This document shows, in pieces, positions 1-7,123 of a stretch of DNA of 22,375 nt; within the stretch, counting starts at the first letter, position 1, and every line of letters starts with the position of its first letter. The translations under genes were made by a program, and so were the position numbers. This stretch comes from a virus. Location of the stretch: positions 1 to 22,375 of IMG/VR virus record IMGVR_UViG_3300044819_000132; one strand, 5' to 3'. A model generated the notes under the pieces. It saw nothing but the letters and a program-made list of their open reading frames with translations. It had not been told where the DNA came from and ran no database searches.

Positions 1-339
1 GGAGAACTTCCGCGTCCACCCGAAGGCGTACGCGACGATCGGGCTGCTGATGTCGGGGACGATGAGGTCGTCGCTCTGGCCGAGCTCCCATCGCTGCATC
101 AGCTTGTTGATGCCGTTCGGGAAGAGGTCCGGATAGAGCGCGAACGTCGCCTGCGCGTTGATGGTCGCGCGGATGACGTAGAGCTTGCGGCCGAGCTTCT
201 CCGGGTCGCCGCCGTCCTGGTGCGAGTACTCGTGAACGTGATCGCGAAGCCCGCCGATGACCTCGTACTCGACAACGGGCACACGAACTTTCCCGAACGA
301 GAAGAACGGGAGGGCATCCTGCGCGGAGATGGCGGGCAT
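1..339 (-). CDS. Baseplate/tail-hub protein, DNA-circularisation N-terminal (Mu gpN-like), partial
   Basis: The 113 visible residues begin MPAISAQDALPFFSFGKVRV; the rest lies outside the window. Visible motifs are an N-terminal 'PFFSFG' strand, then 'HVHEYSHQDGGDPEKLGRK', which fits the pattern of the DNA_circ_N family (Mu gpN/gp43): an 'HEYP..D....E.LGRK' stretch followed by a beta strand ('LYVIRATI'). In Mu this gene directly follows the tape measure and encodes a baseplate/tail-hub component. The start lies 3 bases after the tape-measure TAG stop with no clear Shine-Dalgarno site, so translation is probably coupled. The position supports the call more than the sequence does. It could also be a LysM-type hub protein, because the C-terminal part is not visible. 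Confidence 0.6.
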   Translation of the reverse strand, partial: MPAISAQDALPFFSFGKVRVPVVEYEVIGGLRDHVHEYSHQDGGDPEKLGRKLYVIRATINAQATFALYPDLFPNGINKLMQRWELGQSDDLIVPDISSPIVAYAFGWTRKFS

Positions 340-342
340 GGG

Positions 343-2691
343 CTATTGCGAGTCGGGGTGCATCGCGGGCTGATTCGCTTGCGTGCCGGGCGGCTTCTTC
401 GAGTTGTCCTCGGCGATGATCACGGTGAAGCGGCCGTCCTTCAGCCCCTCCTTCACCCCGTTGGCGACGGACGTGGCGAGCGCCTGCGCCTGCTCCGCGC
501 TCATGAGCTCCTTCTCGGCGGCGGTCACCGCCTGGAGCGTCGGGCTCGAGGCCTCATTGCCCGGATACATCCGCTTGTATTCGGCCTGCAGCCGGTCGAT
601 CTCCGCGTCGCTCTTGCCCTCGTAGCCGAAGGCCTTGTTGCGCTCGTCCTTCGCCGCGCCGAGCTTGCCGCGCGCGGCGGCCACGGCGCCGGCGAGCTGC
701 ACGGCGTGCTCGGCGACAAGGCTCTCGGTCTCCGAGGGGATGGGGATCGCGTTCGAGATGTCGGGCGCGCCCATGCCGAGCTCGCGGTGCGCGCGCGGCA
801 GGTTCGTCCCCGGAAGGAAGTCGCGCCTGTTCGCAAGGTCGATCGCCTTCTGCGCCGCGGCTTGCGCCGCCGCCCCCTTGGCGTCGTCCTGCGCCGCCGT
901 CGGCTTCTTCACCCCGAGGAGCGACGCCAGCGCGTCGGCCGCCCCCTTGGCGAGGAGGACGATCTCGGGGGCCACGGCGACAAGCGCCGGGAGCATCTCC
1001 TTCTGGAACTCCTCGGCCGTCTCTTGGATCTGGTCGTTGAAGACCGCGACCTGGCTCTTCGAGTTCTTCATCGCGAGCGCGAAGTCCTCCTGGACCGTCG
1101 CCTCGTCCATCATGTCGATCGTGAGCCGCTTGAACTCGTCGTTCACGGCGGCCGTCGCGGCCACGAGCTTCTCCTGGTCGCTGCCGCTCTTGCCGACGTA
1201 GCCCTCTTTGAAGACGCTCTCGAAGCCGGCCGTCGCGCGCATCGCCTTCACGTCGCCGTAGAGCGCGGTGAGGTTCGTCTCGAAGTTCTGCCAGCCCTTC
1301 GCCTGGTCCTTCAGGCCGAGCGCGCCCTGCATCGGGAGCTTCTTTCCCGCCGGCGTGAGCCGAAAGCCGCCGCGCATCGCGGCGACGAACGACTCGACGA
1401 TCAGCTGCTGCGGGTCCCGGATGCCGCCCCCCGCGTCATAGGTCTTCATGCCGAAGCCCGTGAACGTGTCGAGACGCTGCCGCTTGCGGAAGACGTTCGT
1501 GAATTGCTGCACGCTCGTAGCCGCCTGGGAGGCGGACGCCGCGCCGCCGCGGCCGCGCGCTTCCTGCGCCATCGCGCCGAGGATGGTGATCGTGTGCGCC
1601 CGATCCCCCGCGAACATTTGCGCGCTCGAGGCGATCTTCGCCATCTGCGTCGCGAGATCCTTGATGAGGATCGCGCCGGTCTTGCCCTCGGACGAGACCC
1701 GCTTCATCACGCCGTAGAGGACTTCGGCCTTGTTCGGCATGTCGCCGAGCGTGTTCGACGCGGCGCCGGCGGCCTCGACCATCTCCTCGAGGCTCGAGCC
1801 GGTCGCCTTGGAGAGGACGGCCATGTTCTCGAGCGACTTGCGCCCGAGGTCCAAGTCGCCCGTGAGCCCGACGAACTTCTCGAGTCCCTGCCCGACCTCG
1901 TTCGCGGTGAAGCCGGTGCGCTGCCCGATGTGGTGCGCTTCCTTCAGCATCACCGAAGGGTCGACGCGCTGGGCGTTTGGGCCCGCCGTTCCCGGCATGT
2001 AGCCGAAGCTCGAGATGTCTCGGAAGAGCGCTTCGTTCTTCTGCGACTCGGCGAACATCGACGCGGGGTCGGTGTTCACTCCGAGGCCGTGGAGAAGATC
2101 GGCACCGAGCGCAACGGCGCCGTGCACCGCGCCAGAGCCGATGCGCGAGGCGACGCTCCCGAGCAGCCCGAAACCGTTCGGCAAGCCGACCGGCCGATTG
2201 CCAAAGGCGAGAGCGCGCGCGCCGAAGCCAGGATTGAGCCTGTCCATCGCGGCTGCGGACCCGGAGGTCGCGCCGAGCGACATGCCCATTCGAATGGAGC
2301 CAGCCGCGGGCCGAACGAGACCCAGCGCCTCCCGCGCCCGCAGCCGCTCGATCTTGGCGAGCTCCTTCTGAGCCTCCGACGTGATCGCGCGGAGCTCGAC
2401 GGGCAGCTTCTTTAGCCCGGCTGCGAGCGCGTCGAACTTCCCCTTCGTTCCGTCGGCGACGGCGCCAAGCTGGGTCTGCATCCCCTTCGCCGCAGACACG
2501 GACGCATCGGTCGCCTTCTTCACGACGGCGGGCATCGAGCGATAGGCGCCCGTTCCAATCTGAGCGCCCGCCGCGAGCTCCTCGCCCATCTTCTTGCCGG
2601 CGCGCTTGCCGGCCGTGATCATCGTCGTGAAGACGTTCGCCACGGAGGCGTCGACGGCCGCGACGATGCGGATCCTGAGGGGCGTGGTCAC
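343..2691 (-). CDS. Tail tape measure protein
   Basis: 782 residues, the second longest gene in the window, at the canonical place between the tail chaperones and a gpN-like gene. It is Ala/Lys-rich and mainly helical. The N-terminal ~120 residues look coiled-coil. The middle has long amphipathic stretches, and a hydrophobic segment at about residues 566-594 could be a membrane-insertion region. No lysozyme or peptidase motif is seen. Tape-measure length sets tail length in phages; at the usual ~0.15 nm per residue this predicts a tail of about 115-120 nm (inference). The start is a GTG at 2691, 10 bases after the kinase stop; a GAGG lies about 15 bases upstream, which is distant, so coupling to the kinase gene is likely. 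Confidence 0.85.
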   Translation of the reverse strand: MTTPLRIRIVAAVDASVANVFTTMITAGKRAGKKMGEELAAGAQIGTGAYRSMPAVVKKATDASVSAAKGMQTQLGAVADGTKGKFDALAAGLKKLPVELRAITSEAQKELAKIERLRAREALGLVRPAAGSIRMGMSLGATSGSAAAMDRLNPGFGARALAFGNRPVGLPNGFGLLGSVASRIGSGAVHGAVALGADLLHGLGVNTDPASMFAESQKNEALFRDISSFGYMPGTAGPNAQRVDPSVMLKEAHHIGQRTGFTANEVGQGLEKFVGLTGDLDLGRKSLENMAVLSKATGSSLEEMVEAAGAASNTLGDMPNKAEVLYGVMKRVSSEGKTGAILIKDLATQMAKIASSAQMFAGDRAHTITILGAMAQEARGRGGAASASQAATSVQQFTNVFRKRQRLDTFTGFGMKTYDAGGGIRDPQQLIVESFVAAMRGGFRLTPAGKKLPMQGALGLKDQAKGWQNFETNLTALYGDVKAMRATAGFESVFKEGYVGKSGSDQEKLVAATAAVNDEFKRLTIDMMDEATVQEDFALAMKNSKSQVAVFNDQIQETAEEFQKEMLPALVAVAPEIVLLAKGAADALASLLGVKKPTAAQDDAKGAAAQAAAQKAIDLANRRDFLPGTNLPRAHRELGMGAPDISNAIPIPSETESLVAEHAVQLAGAVAAARGKLGAAKDERNKAFGYEGKSDAEIDRLQAEYKRMYPGNEASSPTLQAVTAAEKELMSAEQAQALATSVANGVKEGLKDGRFTVIIAEDNSKKPPGTQANQPAMHPDSQ

Positions 2692-2701
2692 GGTGGTTTT
2701 G

Positions 2702-3190
2702 TCAGTCCTCTTCGACCATCACGCCGCGATCGAGCAGCCGCGCGAGCACGCCCTCGTGGCCATCCTTGCCCATCCAGATCGTCGTGCAGCCCTTCGCCAT
2801 CGTTTCTTGACCCGGAGAGCGGCCGACGACAGGGACGCTCATCCAGATCACGAGTTCGCACGGACGGCCGGTCGGATTGGCGTCGAGCCACTTCCGCAGG
2901 CCGCGCACGGCGGTGACGCCCTCGACGATCCACGGGCCCGGCGTCTCCGCCATCCACCGCGCACATTCCGCCGACGCCGCGCTCCAATCGTGCGAGCCGA
3001 TGAGGTTGTCGGTCGCGTAGACCCGAGCCCCGGTGAGCGCTCCAATGACCTCGCCGAGCGTGGTCTCGGCGAGCGTCGACTTGCCGGTGCGTGGGCCGCC
3101 CGCGAGGACGACGCGCTGCGCGCCGCGCAGCATCCTCGCGGCAAGCCGCTCCGCTGCGCGGCCGACGGTCTCGGCGATCGTGTCGGTCAT
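2702..3190 (-). CDS. Small P-loop kinase/NTPase within the tail operon
   Basis: 162 residues. A Walker A motif (GPRTGKST, residues 32-39) follows a hydrophobic strand (RVVLAG). It continues with an acidic residue in 'YATDNL' (D61), 'WIVEG' (88-91) and a late 'SPGQETMAKG' (125-134). This resembles the DxxL...DW...EG...R layout of zeta-toxin/adenylylsulfate-kinase-like small P-loop kinases, in which D61 would be the catalytic or substrate-binding acid. The substrate is unknown. The ATG start overlaps the stop of the upstream micro-ORF (ATGA) and has no Shine-Dalgarno site, so it is translationally coupled. A longer in-frame start at 3262 (GTG) is possible but would run across both micro-ORF boundaries. 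It sits between the tail chaperones and the tape measure, an unusual place for an enzyme. Confidence 0.7.
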   Translation of the reverse strand: MTDTIAETVGRAAERLAARMLRGAQRVVLAGGPRTGKSTLAETTLGEVIGALTGARVYATDNLIGSHDWSAASAECARWMAETPGPWIVEGVTAVRGLRKWLDANPTGRPCELVIWMSVPVVGRSPGQETMAKGCTTIWMGKDGHEGVLARLLDRGVMVEED

Positions 3191-3255
3191 GACGAGCACA
3201 CCGCAAGCGGCGACAGCGCGATCGCGACGCCCAGCAACCAAAACGCCAATTTCAC
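3187..3255 (-). CDS. 22-residue hydrophobic micro-protein
   Basis: A GTG-started ORF encoding MKLAFWLLGVAIALSPLAVC plus two serines. The whole peptide is a positively charged N-terminus followed by a membrane segment, like a signal peptide or a minimal membrane peptide. The C-terminal 'LAVC' is close to a lipobox but has valine at -1. A GAGGTG Shine-Dalgarno sequence lies 4-9 bases upstream. Its GTG overlaps the preceding stop (GTGA), and its TGA overlaps the ATG of the kinase (ATGA). The ORF may act mainly as a translational-coupling leader for the kinase, or encode a small membrane effector. No homologue is recognised. Confidence 0.45.
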   Translation of the reverse strand: MKLAFWLLGVAIALSPLAVCSS

Positions 3256-3407
3256 AAGTCACCTCGGACGTAGCGAAGAGCGAGAATCAGAAGGACGTTC
3301 ACGGCCGCGAGCGACCAGGCGCACCAGAGCCAGCGAGTCCGCCGCCGGCTCTGCAGCCGCGCGAAGCGCAGCTCGGGGAGGGCGATCCACGAAGGCGTGG
3401 CGGTCAC
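3252..3407 (-). CDS. 51-residue single-pass membrane protein
   Basis: A GTG-started ORF whose first codon overlaps the stop of the upstream gene (GTGA at 3407-3404). The N-terminal half is basic (RFARLQSRRRTR). It is followed by one clear membrane segment (WLWCAWSLAAVNVLLILALR, residues 26-45) and a short YVRGDL tail. The positive-inside rule predicts a cytoplasmic N-terminus. Size and topology fit small phage membrane proteins in general, but no holin or spanin family is recognised. It ends in a GTGA overlap with the 22-residue micro-ORF, so three successive junctions between 3407 and 3187 are stop/start overlaps. This is strong evidence that these short ORFs are translated. Confidence 0.55.
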   Translation of the reverse strand: MTATPSWIALPELRFARLQSRRRTRWLWCAWSLAAVNVLLILALRYVRGDL

Positions 3408-4051
3408 GCGCGTAGCGTGAGGTCGTAGTCGGCCTCTCCGTCCTCGAAGATCTCGTGGTCACTCTCGCCCGCCTCCGGCTGAAGCCCGGGGGCCTTCACG
3501 CGCAGCGGCTCGAGCGCGCAGCCGAGCAGACGGCGGATGGCGAGCTGCTCCGCGCGCGGAAGCGCCGCGATCGTTCCGGCTTGGAGATGCGCGACGAGGA
3601 GAGCGAGGTCCTCGTCCGTCGCGGTGGGCGACAGCGGGTTGTGCTGCGCGCCGGCGAGCTGGAGCGCCTCGAAGACGAGCTTGATCCCCGCGGGGGTGAA
3701 GTAGCGAAAGACGTGGTCCTCCAGCGCCGGGAGGTCGTCGTGCATCTTGAGGATGTCGTTCGGGTCGCAGACCGACCGCGCGATCGCCATCCCCATGATG
3801 CGGGAGAGATAGATGTCGTTCTCGTCCTCCGGCGAGAGCCGCGTGACGCCGGGCTCCGCGAGGTTCAGGAACTTCACGGTGGACGTCGCGCCGTCGCGCG
3901 TCGCGATCTGCGCGTCGAGCTCGCTCAAAAGACGAAGGCCCACTGCAATCGCTGCAGTGGGCCTTCGCTCCCAACCCTCGGCGAAGGCCGAGGGGGGAAT
4001 GACCATCGTGGTGATCGGGCGGCTGGGACGGGCGGAGTCGAAGGTGGGCAT
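3404..4051 (-). CDS. Tail-assembly-chaperone-like protein (second copy)
   Basis: 215 residues, acidic C-terminus, no membrane or catalytic motif. Its helical core ('MGMAIARSVCDPNDI', 'ALQLAGAQHNPLSP', 'DEDLALLVAHLQAG') follows the same pattern as the upstream gene at 4079..4804 ('AAKMIELSICDP', 'CDLCSPLRREMSDIEMLV'). I therefore read the two as paralogues. Small helical proteins just ahead of the tape measure are typically tail assembly chaperones (lambda G/GT, Mu gp41), which coat the tape measure during assembly and are not in the finished virion. The ATG lies 10 bases after the frameshifted product's stop, with GAGG about 9 bases upstream. The family is inferred from position and pattern, not from a firm match. 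Confidence 0.5.
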   Translation of the reverse strand: MPTFDSARPSRPITTMVIPPSAFAEGWERRPTAAIAVGLRLLSELDAQIATRDGATSTVKFLNLAEPGVTRLSPEDENDIYLSRIMGMAIARSVCDPNDILKMHDDLPALEDHVFRYFTPAGIKLVFEALQLAGAQHNPLSPTATDEDLALLVAHLQAGTIAALPRAEQLAIRRLLGCALEPLRVKAPGLQPEAGESDHEIFEDGEADYDLTLRA

Positions 4052-4061
4052 GGGTGTCGCC

Positions 4062-4310
4062 TCAGTCCGTGCCCGTGTTCACGGTGCTTTCGCCGAGCCA
4101 CTTCGGCGTCGCCGGCTTTTGGTCTTCGAGGAGCTGGCCGCGGGCCCACGCGAGCTCGCGCGCGGTGATGGTGACGACTCGGTCGGGGTGCTCGTCTTCG
4201 TCTCGGTCGACGAACCAGCGGAAGACTTGGGCTCGAGTAAGCTCAACAGCTGGCGCGCCATAAAACGCATGTAGAGCCACCGCAAACTGGGCCCGCACCC
4301 GTCGAAAAAA
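4062..4310 (-). CDS. Tail assembly chaperone, -1 frameshift extension (GT-like)
   Basis: After a -1 slip on T TTT TTC, translation continues for 80 residues (FF/RRVRAQFAVALHAFYGAP...) and ends at 4062, giving a fusion of about 247 residues with the upstream domain. The extension has normal protein composition (for example 'AVELTRAQVFRWFVDRDEDE', 'ITARELAWARGQLLEDQ'), unlike the low-complexity zero frame opposite it. The lambda G/GT arrangement is the known precedent, with the T part binding the tape measure. An independent gene starting at GTG 4298 is the alternative, but no Shine-Dalgarno site precedes it. Third-position GC in the first ~60 bases after the slip favours the zero frame, so both frames may be used there. 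Confidence 0.6.
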   Translation of the reverse strand, partial: FFRRVRAQFAVALHAFYGAPAVELTRAQVFRWFVDRDEDEHPDRVVTITARELAWARGQLLEDQKPATPKWLGESTVNTGTD

Positions 4311-4804
4311 CGGAGACCGTCATCCCCTTCTTTCGCGAGCTCGCGAATGCCGACGAGCATCTCGATGTCGCTCATCTCGCGGCGAAGCGGCGAGCAGAGG
4401 TCGCACCATTCCTCGGCAACCTTGAAGAGGTAGTGAATGGTCTCGCGCTGCAGCTCCCCCAAGATCTCCGCGACGCCGCTGCCGTACGGCAGCCCGTCGG
4501 GCTTCAGGCTCGCGCCGATGAACGTGTGGGAGCGCTTGCCCGGCTCGCCCGACGCCGGGTCGCAGATGCTGAGCTCGATCATCTTCGCGGCGTACGCGAG
4601 GTCGAAGAGCGGCTCGCCGAGCTTCGCGTTCTCGGGCTTGACGCCGTGTTCCTGCGCGTACTTCAACGCGTAGGCGAGGCACGCGGCCTCCTCGTCGCCG
4701 GCGAGCGGCACCGCCACGCACGCGAGACCGGTCTCCGAACCGGGGATTGGAAGGGTGAGCGCGCGTTCGGCGCGCCGGCCCTTCTGCATCAGGTCGAATC
4801 TCAC
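4079..4804 (-). CDS. Tail assembly chaperone, zero-frame product (G-like)
   Basis: Reading from a GTG that overlaps the tube-gene stop (GTGA) gives 241 residues; an ATG five codons in is an alternative. The first ~165 residues are an acidic helical domain (for example 'DLAYAAKMIELSICDP' and 'MSDIEMLVGIRELAKE') in the place where Mu-like and lambdoid phages encode the tail assembly chaperone. At 4304..4310 the mRNA carries T TTT TTC. Beyond it the zero frame continues through 'LRWLYMRFMARQLLSLLEP' and then becomes a Ser/Thr/Pro/Arg-rich tail of low complexity, which looks like a shadow of the -1 frame. The 3' ~230 bases are thus open in two frames. The likely role is delivery of the tape measure and tube subunits. 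Confidence 0.7.
   Translation of the reverse strand: MRFDLMQKGRRAERALTLPIPGSETGLACVAVPLAGDEEAACLAYALKYAQEHGVKPENAKLGEPLFDLAYAAKMIELSICDPASGEPGKRSHTFIGASLKPDGLPYGSGVAEILGELQRETIHYLFKVAEEWCDLCSPLRREMSDIEMLVGIRELAKEGDDGLRFFDGCGPSLRWLYMRFMARQLLSLLEPKSSAGSSTETKTSTPTESSPSPRASSRGPAASSSKTKSRRRRSGSAKAP
4304..4310 (-). promoter_or_regulatory. Programmed -1 ribosomal frameshift site (T TTT TTC)
   Basis: The minus strand reads CGT TTT TTC GAC in the zero frame, an exact X XXY YYZ heptamer. Both tRNAs can re-pair in the -1 frame (TTT TTT). A Shine-Dalgarno-like AAGGGG (4324..4329) lies 13 bases upstream, about the distance at which internal SD sequences are known to stimulate -1 shifts in bacteria (dnaX). 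No strong downstream pseudoknot was identified by eye. Confidence 0.65.
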
Positions 4805-5178
4805 GAGATCTTCGGAGCGCCCCCGGAGAGGGTCCACTTCGAGTTTTGGGCGCCTGACTTGTGATCGCTCGTTGCGCCGCCGCTGATGACGCGCATCGTG
4901 ATCGTGTGCGTCTGCCCGTCGACCGGGAAGAGTGAGACGGTGACGTCCGACTTGTTGATCATCGCATTGTAGAGGGCCAGAGAGTCGCCGCCGAGGAGCG
5001 GGTTCAGGCCGTCCAAAGTGAGCTTCGTGGTCGTGGCGCCGTCGGAGAAGCCGACGAGTCCGGGGTCCCCGAATTGCGGCTCGTCGCCCGAATTGAACTC
5101 GTAGTCGTTCTTCTCGAAGGTGCCGCCCTTCTTGCCGTTGATGTAAACGCTGGCCGAACGAACGCGGATCATCGCCAT
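4801..5178 (-). CDS. Tail tube protein (Mu gpM-like)
   Basis: 125 residues, starting MAMIRVRSASVYINGKKGGT. It is the short beta-rich gene directly after the sheath, where contractile phages place the tube subunit that forms the inner channel. The body alternates strands and turns ('TTTKLTLDGLNPLL', 'DVTVSLFPVDGQTHTITMRV', 'SKWTLSGGAPKIS'), as expected for the two-sheet tube fold. An AAGGA lies 9 bases before the ATG. A longer in-frame reading back to 5334 is low-complexity and rejected. The stop overlaps the start of the chaperone gene (GTGA), so the two are coupled. A 222-base gap with a hairpin separates it from the sheath gene. Confidence 0.75.
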   Translation of the reverse strand: MAMIRVRSASVYINGKKGGTFEKNDYEFNSGDEPQFGDPGLVGFSDGATTTKLTLDGLNPLLGGDSLALYNAMINKSDVTVSLFPVDGQTHTITMRVISGGATSDHKSGAQNSKWTLSGGAPKIS

Positions 5179-5336
5179 GGGAGTGGGTCCTTGGAGTGCG
5201 CGCGCTCGTGGCGCGCGGGTGAGGTCGGAGGTGGCGAGTCGGCGAGCGGGGCTAGCGGCCGCAGGCGGCGCACGCGCGCCGCAGGTGCGGCAGGCAGACG
5301 TGCGGGAACGGCTCGGGCGGCAGGTGCGCGACAAGC

Positions 5337-5375
5337 GAAAGGGGCGCGGCAGCCTTCGCTGCGCGCGCCCCTTTC
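5337..5375 (-). terminator. Hairpin between sheath and tube genes
   Basis: The arms 5337..5353 (GAAAGGGGCGCGGCAGC) and 5358..5375 pair almost fully, with a small bulge and a CTTC/GAAG loop. It lies 25 bases after the sheath stop. There is no long T-tract on the minus strand, so it is better read as a weak terminator or an RNA-stability element in mid-operon. The rest of 5179..5400 is GC-rich, with no convincing ORF. Confidence 0.45.
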
Positions 5376-5400
5376 TTTGCGCTCTTCTTCGCGCTCCCCA

Positions 5401-7122
5401 TTACGGGGTCTGGAGAACCGACTGGCCGATCTGGTGGTCGATCTGCATCGGCTGCACCGTCACGGCGCTCATGATGCGCCCGGCGATCGGGTCGAACGCG
5501 GAGACGACCGGGTTGTTCGCGACGTTGTAGATGATCGGCGGAACGCTCAGCCCCTGGACGACGCCGTTCGCGAAGTCGGTGAGGATGGCGTTCGCCGAGC
5601 TGCTCCAGAGCTTCGGGTACCCGACGCCGGCCGGGTACGGGACCGCGTTCACCGGGAGATCCGGCGCGACGCGGGGGTTCGACGGCTTGAAGACGTTGAG
5701 CCAGTAGAGGAGCAGCGAGACGAGGACGAAGTCAGGGACGATCGCCTCGCTCGTGTCGAGACACGAGTAGTCGGGCAGCGTTCCGTTCAGCGAGTGGCTC
5801 GTGATCGAGCGGACGATGACCGCCTGCCCGCTCGCGTTCGTCGTTACCGGCGTGACGCCCGTGTTGAGCGCCGCGACGAGCGTGCTGTGAATCGGCCAGT
5901 CGGACCGCTGCGACTGCGGGGCGACGCCAGGGAGGACGACGTCGTCGTAGCCGATGCACGGGTCCACGGCTTCCGCCGCGGTGCGCATCGCCGCGAAGAT
6001 GCCGGCGATCTCCGAGTAGTGGGTCTCGGAGTTCAGGTACCAGAGGAGCTGCATCCGCTGGCTGTTGAGCGTGGTCTGCGCGAGCGTCGTCGCGGCGGCG
6101 AGCGTGCCGGTCACGGCGGCGACCGCGTGCTGCAGAAGCAGCGTGAGCGGGCCCGCCTGGTTCGTGATCTGCGTCAGCCAGCGGCCGAGGTTCGTCGCGT
6201 CGTTCTGGCAGAGCGCGATGCGATCGAACTGTTGGTTCTGGATGTACTGCAGGATGTTGGTGACGTTCTCCGCGCCGGCGCCGCCGCCGGCCGAGATGCC
6301 GCCGCCGGTGACGACCTGGCCGAAGCAGGTCCAAACCGCTGCGCCGTCCGTGACCGTTGAGCCGACGGTCGTCGGCCACGTGGGCTCCACCGAGCCGACA
6401 GCGCCACCGGTCGTGCACTTGAAGTAGAAACCGTTCGCGTGCGCTGCGCTCGGTTGCGCGTAGGTGTTGACCGCGACGACCGTGACGCTCGGCGTGAACG
6501 TGCTCCAGAGGACGCCGCCCAGGTTGCAGCTGACGCCCGGGCACTGCAGCAGGCTCTGGAACGCGATGTAGCTGTTGCCGTCGAGGCCCGGCGTGATGCA
6601 GGTCGCGGTGACGACGGCGCCCACGGCGACCGCAGTGAACGGGCATCGCGGGGTCGCGTTGATCTGCGCCGCGAGGTTCGTCGCGATCGTGGAGGCGGCA
6701 TCGGACGCGCCGATACCGACGGGGATCGTGAGCCCGGCGATCCGGACGTAGAGCGTCTCGGGAATCGTCTGCGCGGCGGTGACCAGGAACGTGAACGTCG
6801 CTTGCGCGGCGCCGCTCGCGACGGCGACGGGCGCGCCGTAGACCTGCACACCCTGAATGCCGACCGCGCCCTGCACGCAACGCGTGAGCTGGCCGCCGAC
6901 GCCGTAGAGCGAGTCGGCGGTCGGCACGTCCGGAATGAAGTCGACTTGCGCGTCCTGCACAGAGGTGCCGGAGGCGTTCGACGCCTTCATCCCGACGCAG
7001 AGGAGCTTCAGCGGGATCGAGGCCGCGCTGGTGGCGCCGGCGCCGTACTTCACCTGGCCGTAAGCACCGGGAACGAAGTCGGTCGAGGGGAAGCCGACGA
7101 TGACGATGGAGGGGCCGGTCAT
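5401..7122 (-). CDS. Tail sheath protein (Mu gpL-like) with an inserted beta domain
   Basis: 573 residues, longer than the ~500 of Mu gpL. It starts MTGPSIVIVGFPSTDFVPGA. The C-terminal half carries sheath features: 'RIALCQND', the 'GPLTLLLQHAVAAV' helix, 'GQAVIVRSITSHSLNG', then 'DYSCLDTSEAIVPDFV', like the 'RxITT...D..yLD' segment of Mu-type sheaths. The sheath contracts to drive the tube into the host. Residues ~210-268 form an extra module ('GFYFKCTTGG...EPTWPTTVGSTVTDG..VWTCFG') also found at the C-terminus of the protein encoded at 7950..9053; it is probably exposed on the sheath surface. AGGGA lies 8 bases before the ATG, and the start is one base after the preceding stop. Confidence 0.85.
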   Translation of the reverse strand: MTGPSIVIVGFPSTDFVPGAYGQVKYGAGATSAASIPLKLLCVGMKASNASGTSVQDAQVDFIPDVPTADSLYGVGGQLTRCVQGAVGIQGVQVYGAPVAVASGAAQATFTFLVTAAQTIPETLYVRIAGLTIPVGIGASDAASTIATNLAAQINATPRCPFTAVAVGAVVTATCITPGLDGNSYIAFQSLLQCPGVSCNLGGVLWSTFTPSVTVVAVNTYAQPSAAHANGFYFKCTTGGAVGSVEPTWPTTVGSTVTDGAAVWTCFGQVVTGGGISAGGGAGAENVTNILQYIQNQQFDRIALCQNDATNLGRWLTQITNQAGPLTLLLQHAVAAVTGTLAAATTLAQTTLNSQRMQLLWYLNSETHYSEIAGIFAAMRTAAEAVDPCIGYDDVVLPGVAPQSQRSDWPIHSTLVAALNTGVTPVTTNASGQAVIVRSITSHSLNGTLPDYSCLDTSEAIVPDFVLVSLLLYWLNVFKPSNPRVAPDLPVNAVPYPAGVGYPKLWSSSANAILTDFANGVVQGLSVPPIIYNVANNPVVSAFDPIAGRIMSAVTVQPMQIDHQIGQSVLQTP

Positions 7123-7123
7123 C

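Noticed and set aside
220-2415. Long plus-strand ORF opposite the tape measure gene
   Set aside because: Arg/Leu/Glu/Val-rich GC shadow; the minus frame has normal composition, synteny and good junctions with its neighbours.
3259-3462. 67-codon ORF overlapping the end of the second chaperone-like gene
   Set aside because: Arg/Ser/Thr-rich shadow; the 51-residue membrane ORF in another frame has a stop/start overlap and a clear membrane segment.
5074-6360. 428-codon plus-strand ORF opposite sheath and tube genes
   Set aside because: Same Arg-rich shadow composition; it starts inside the tube gene and spans a hairpin-containing gap.
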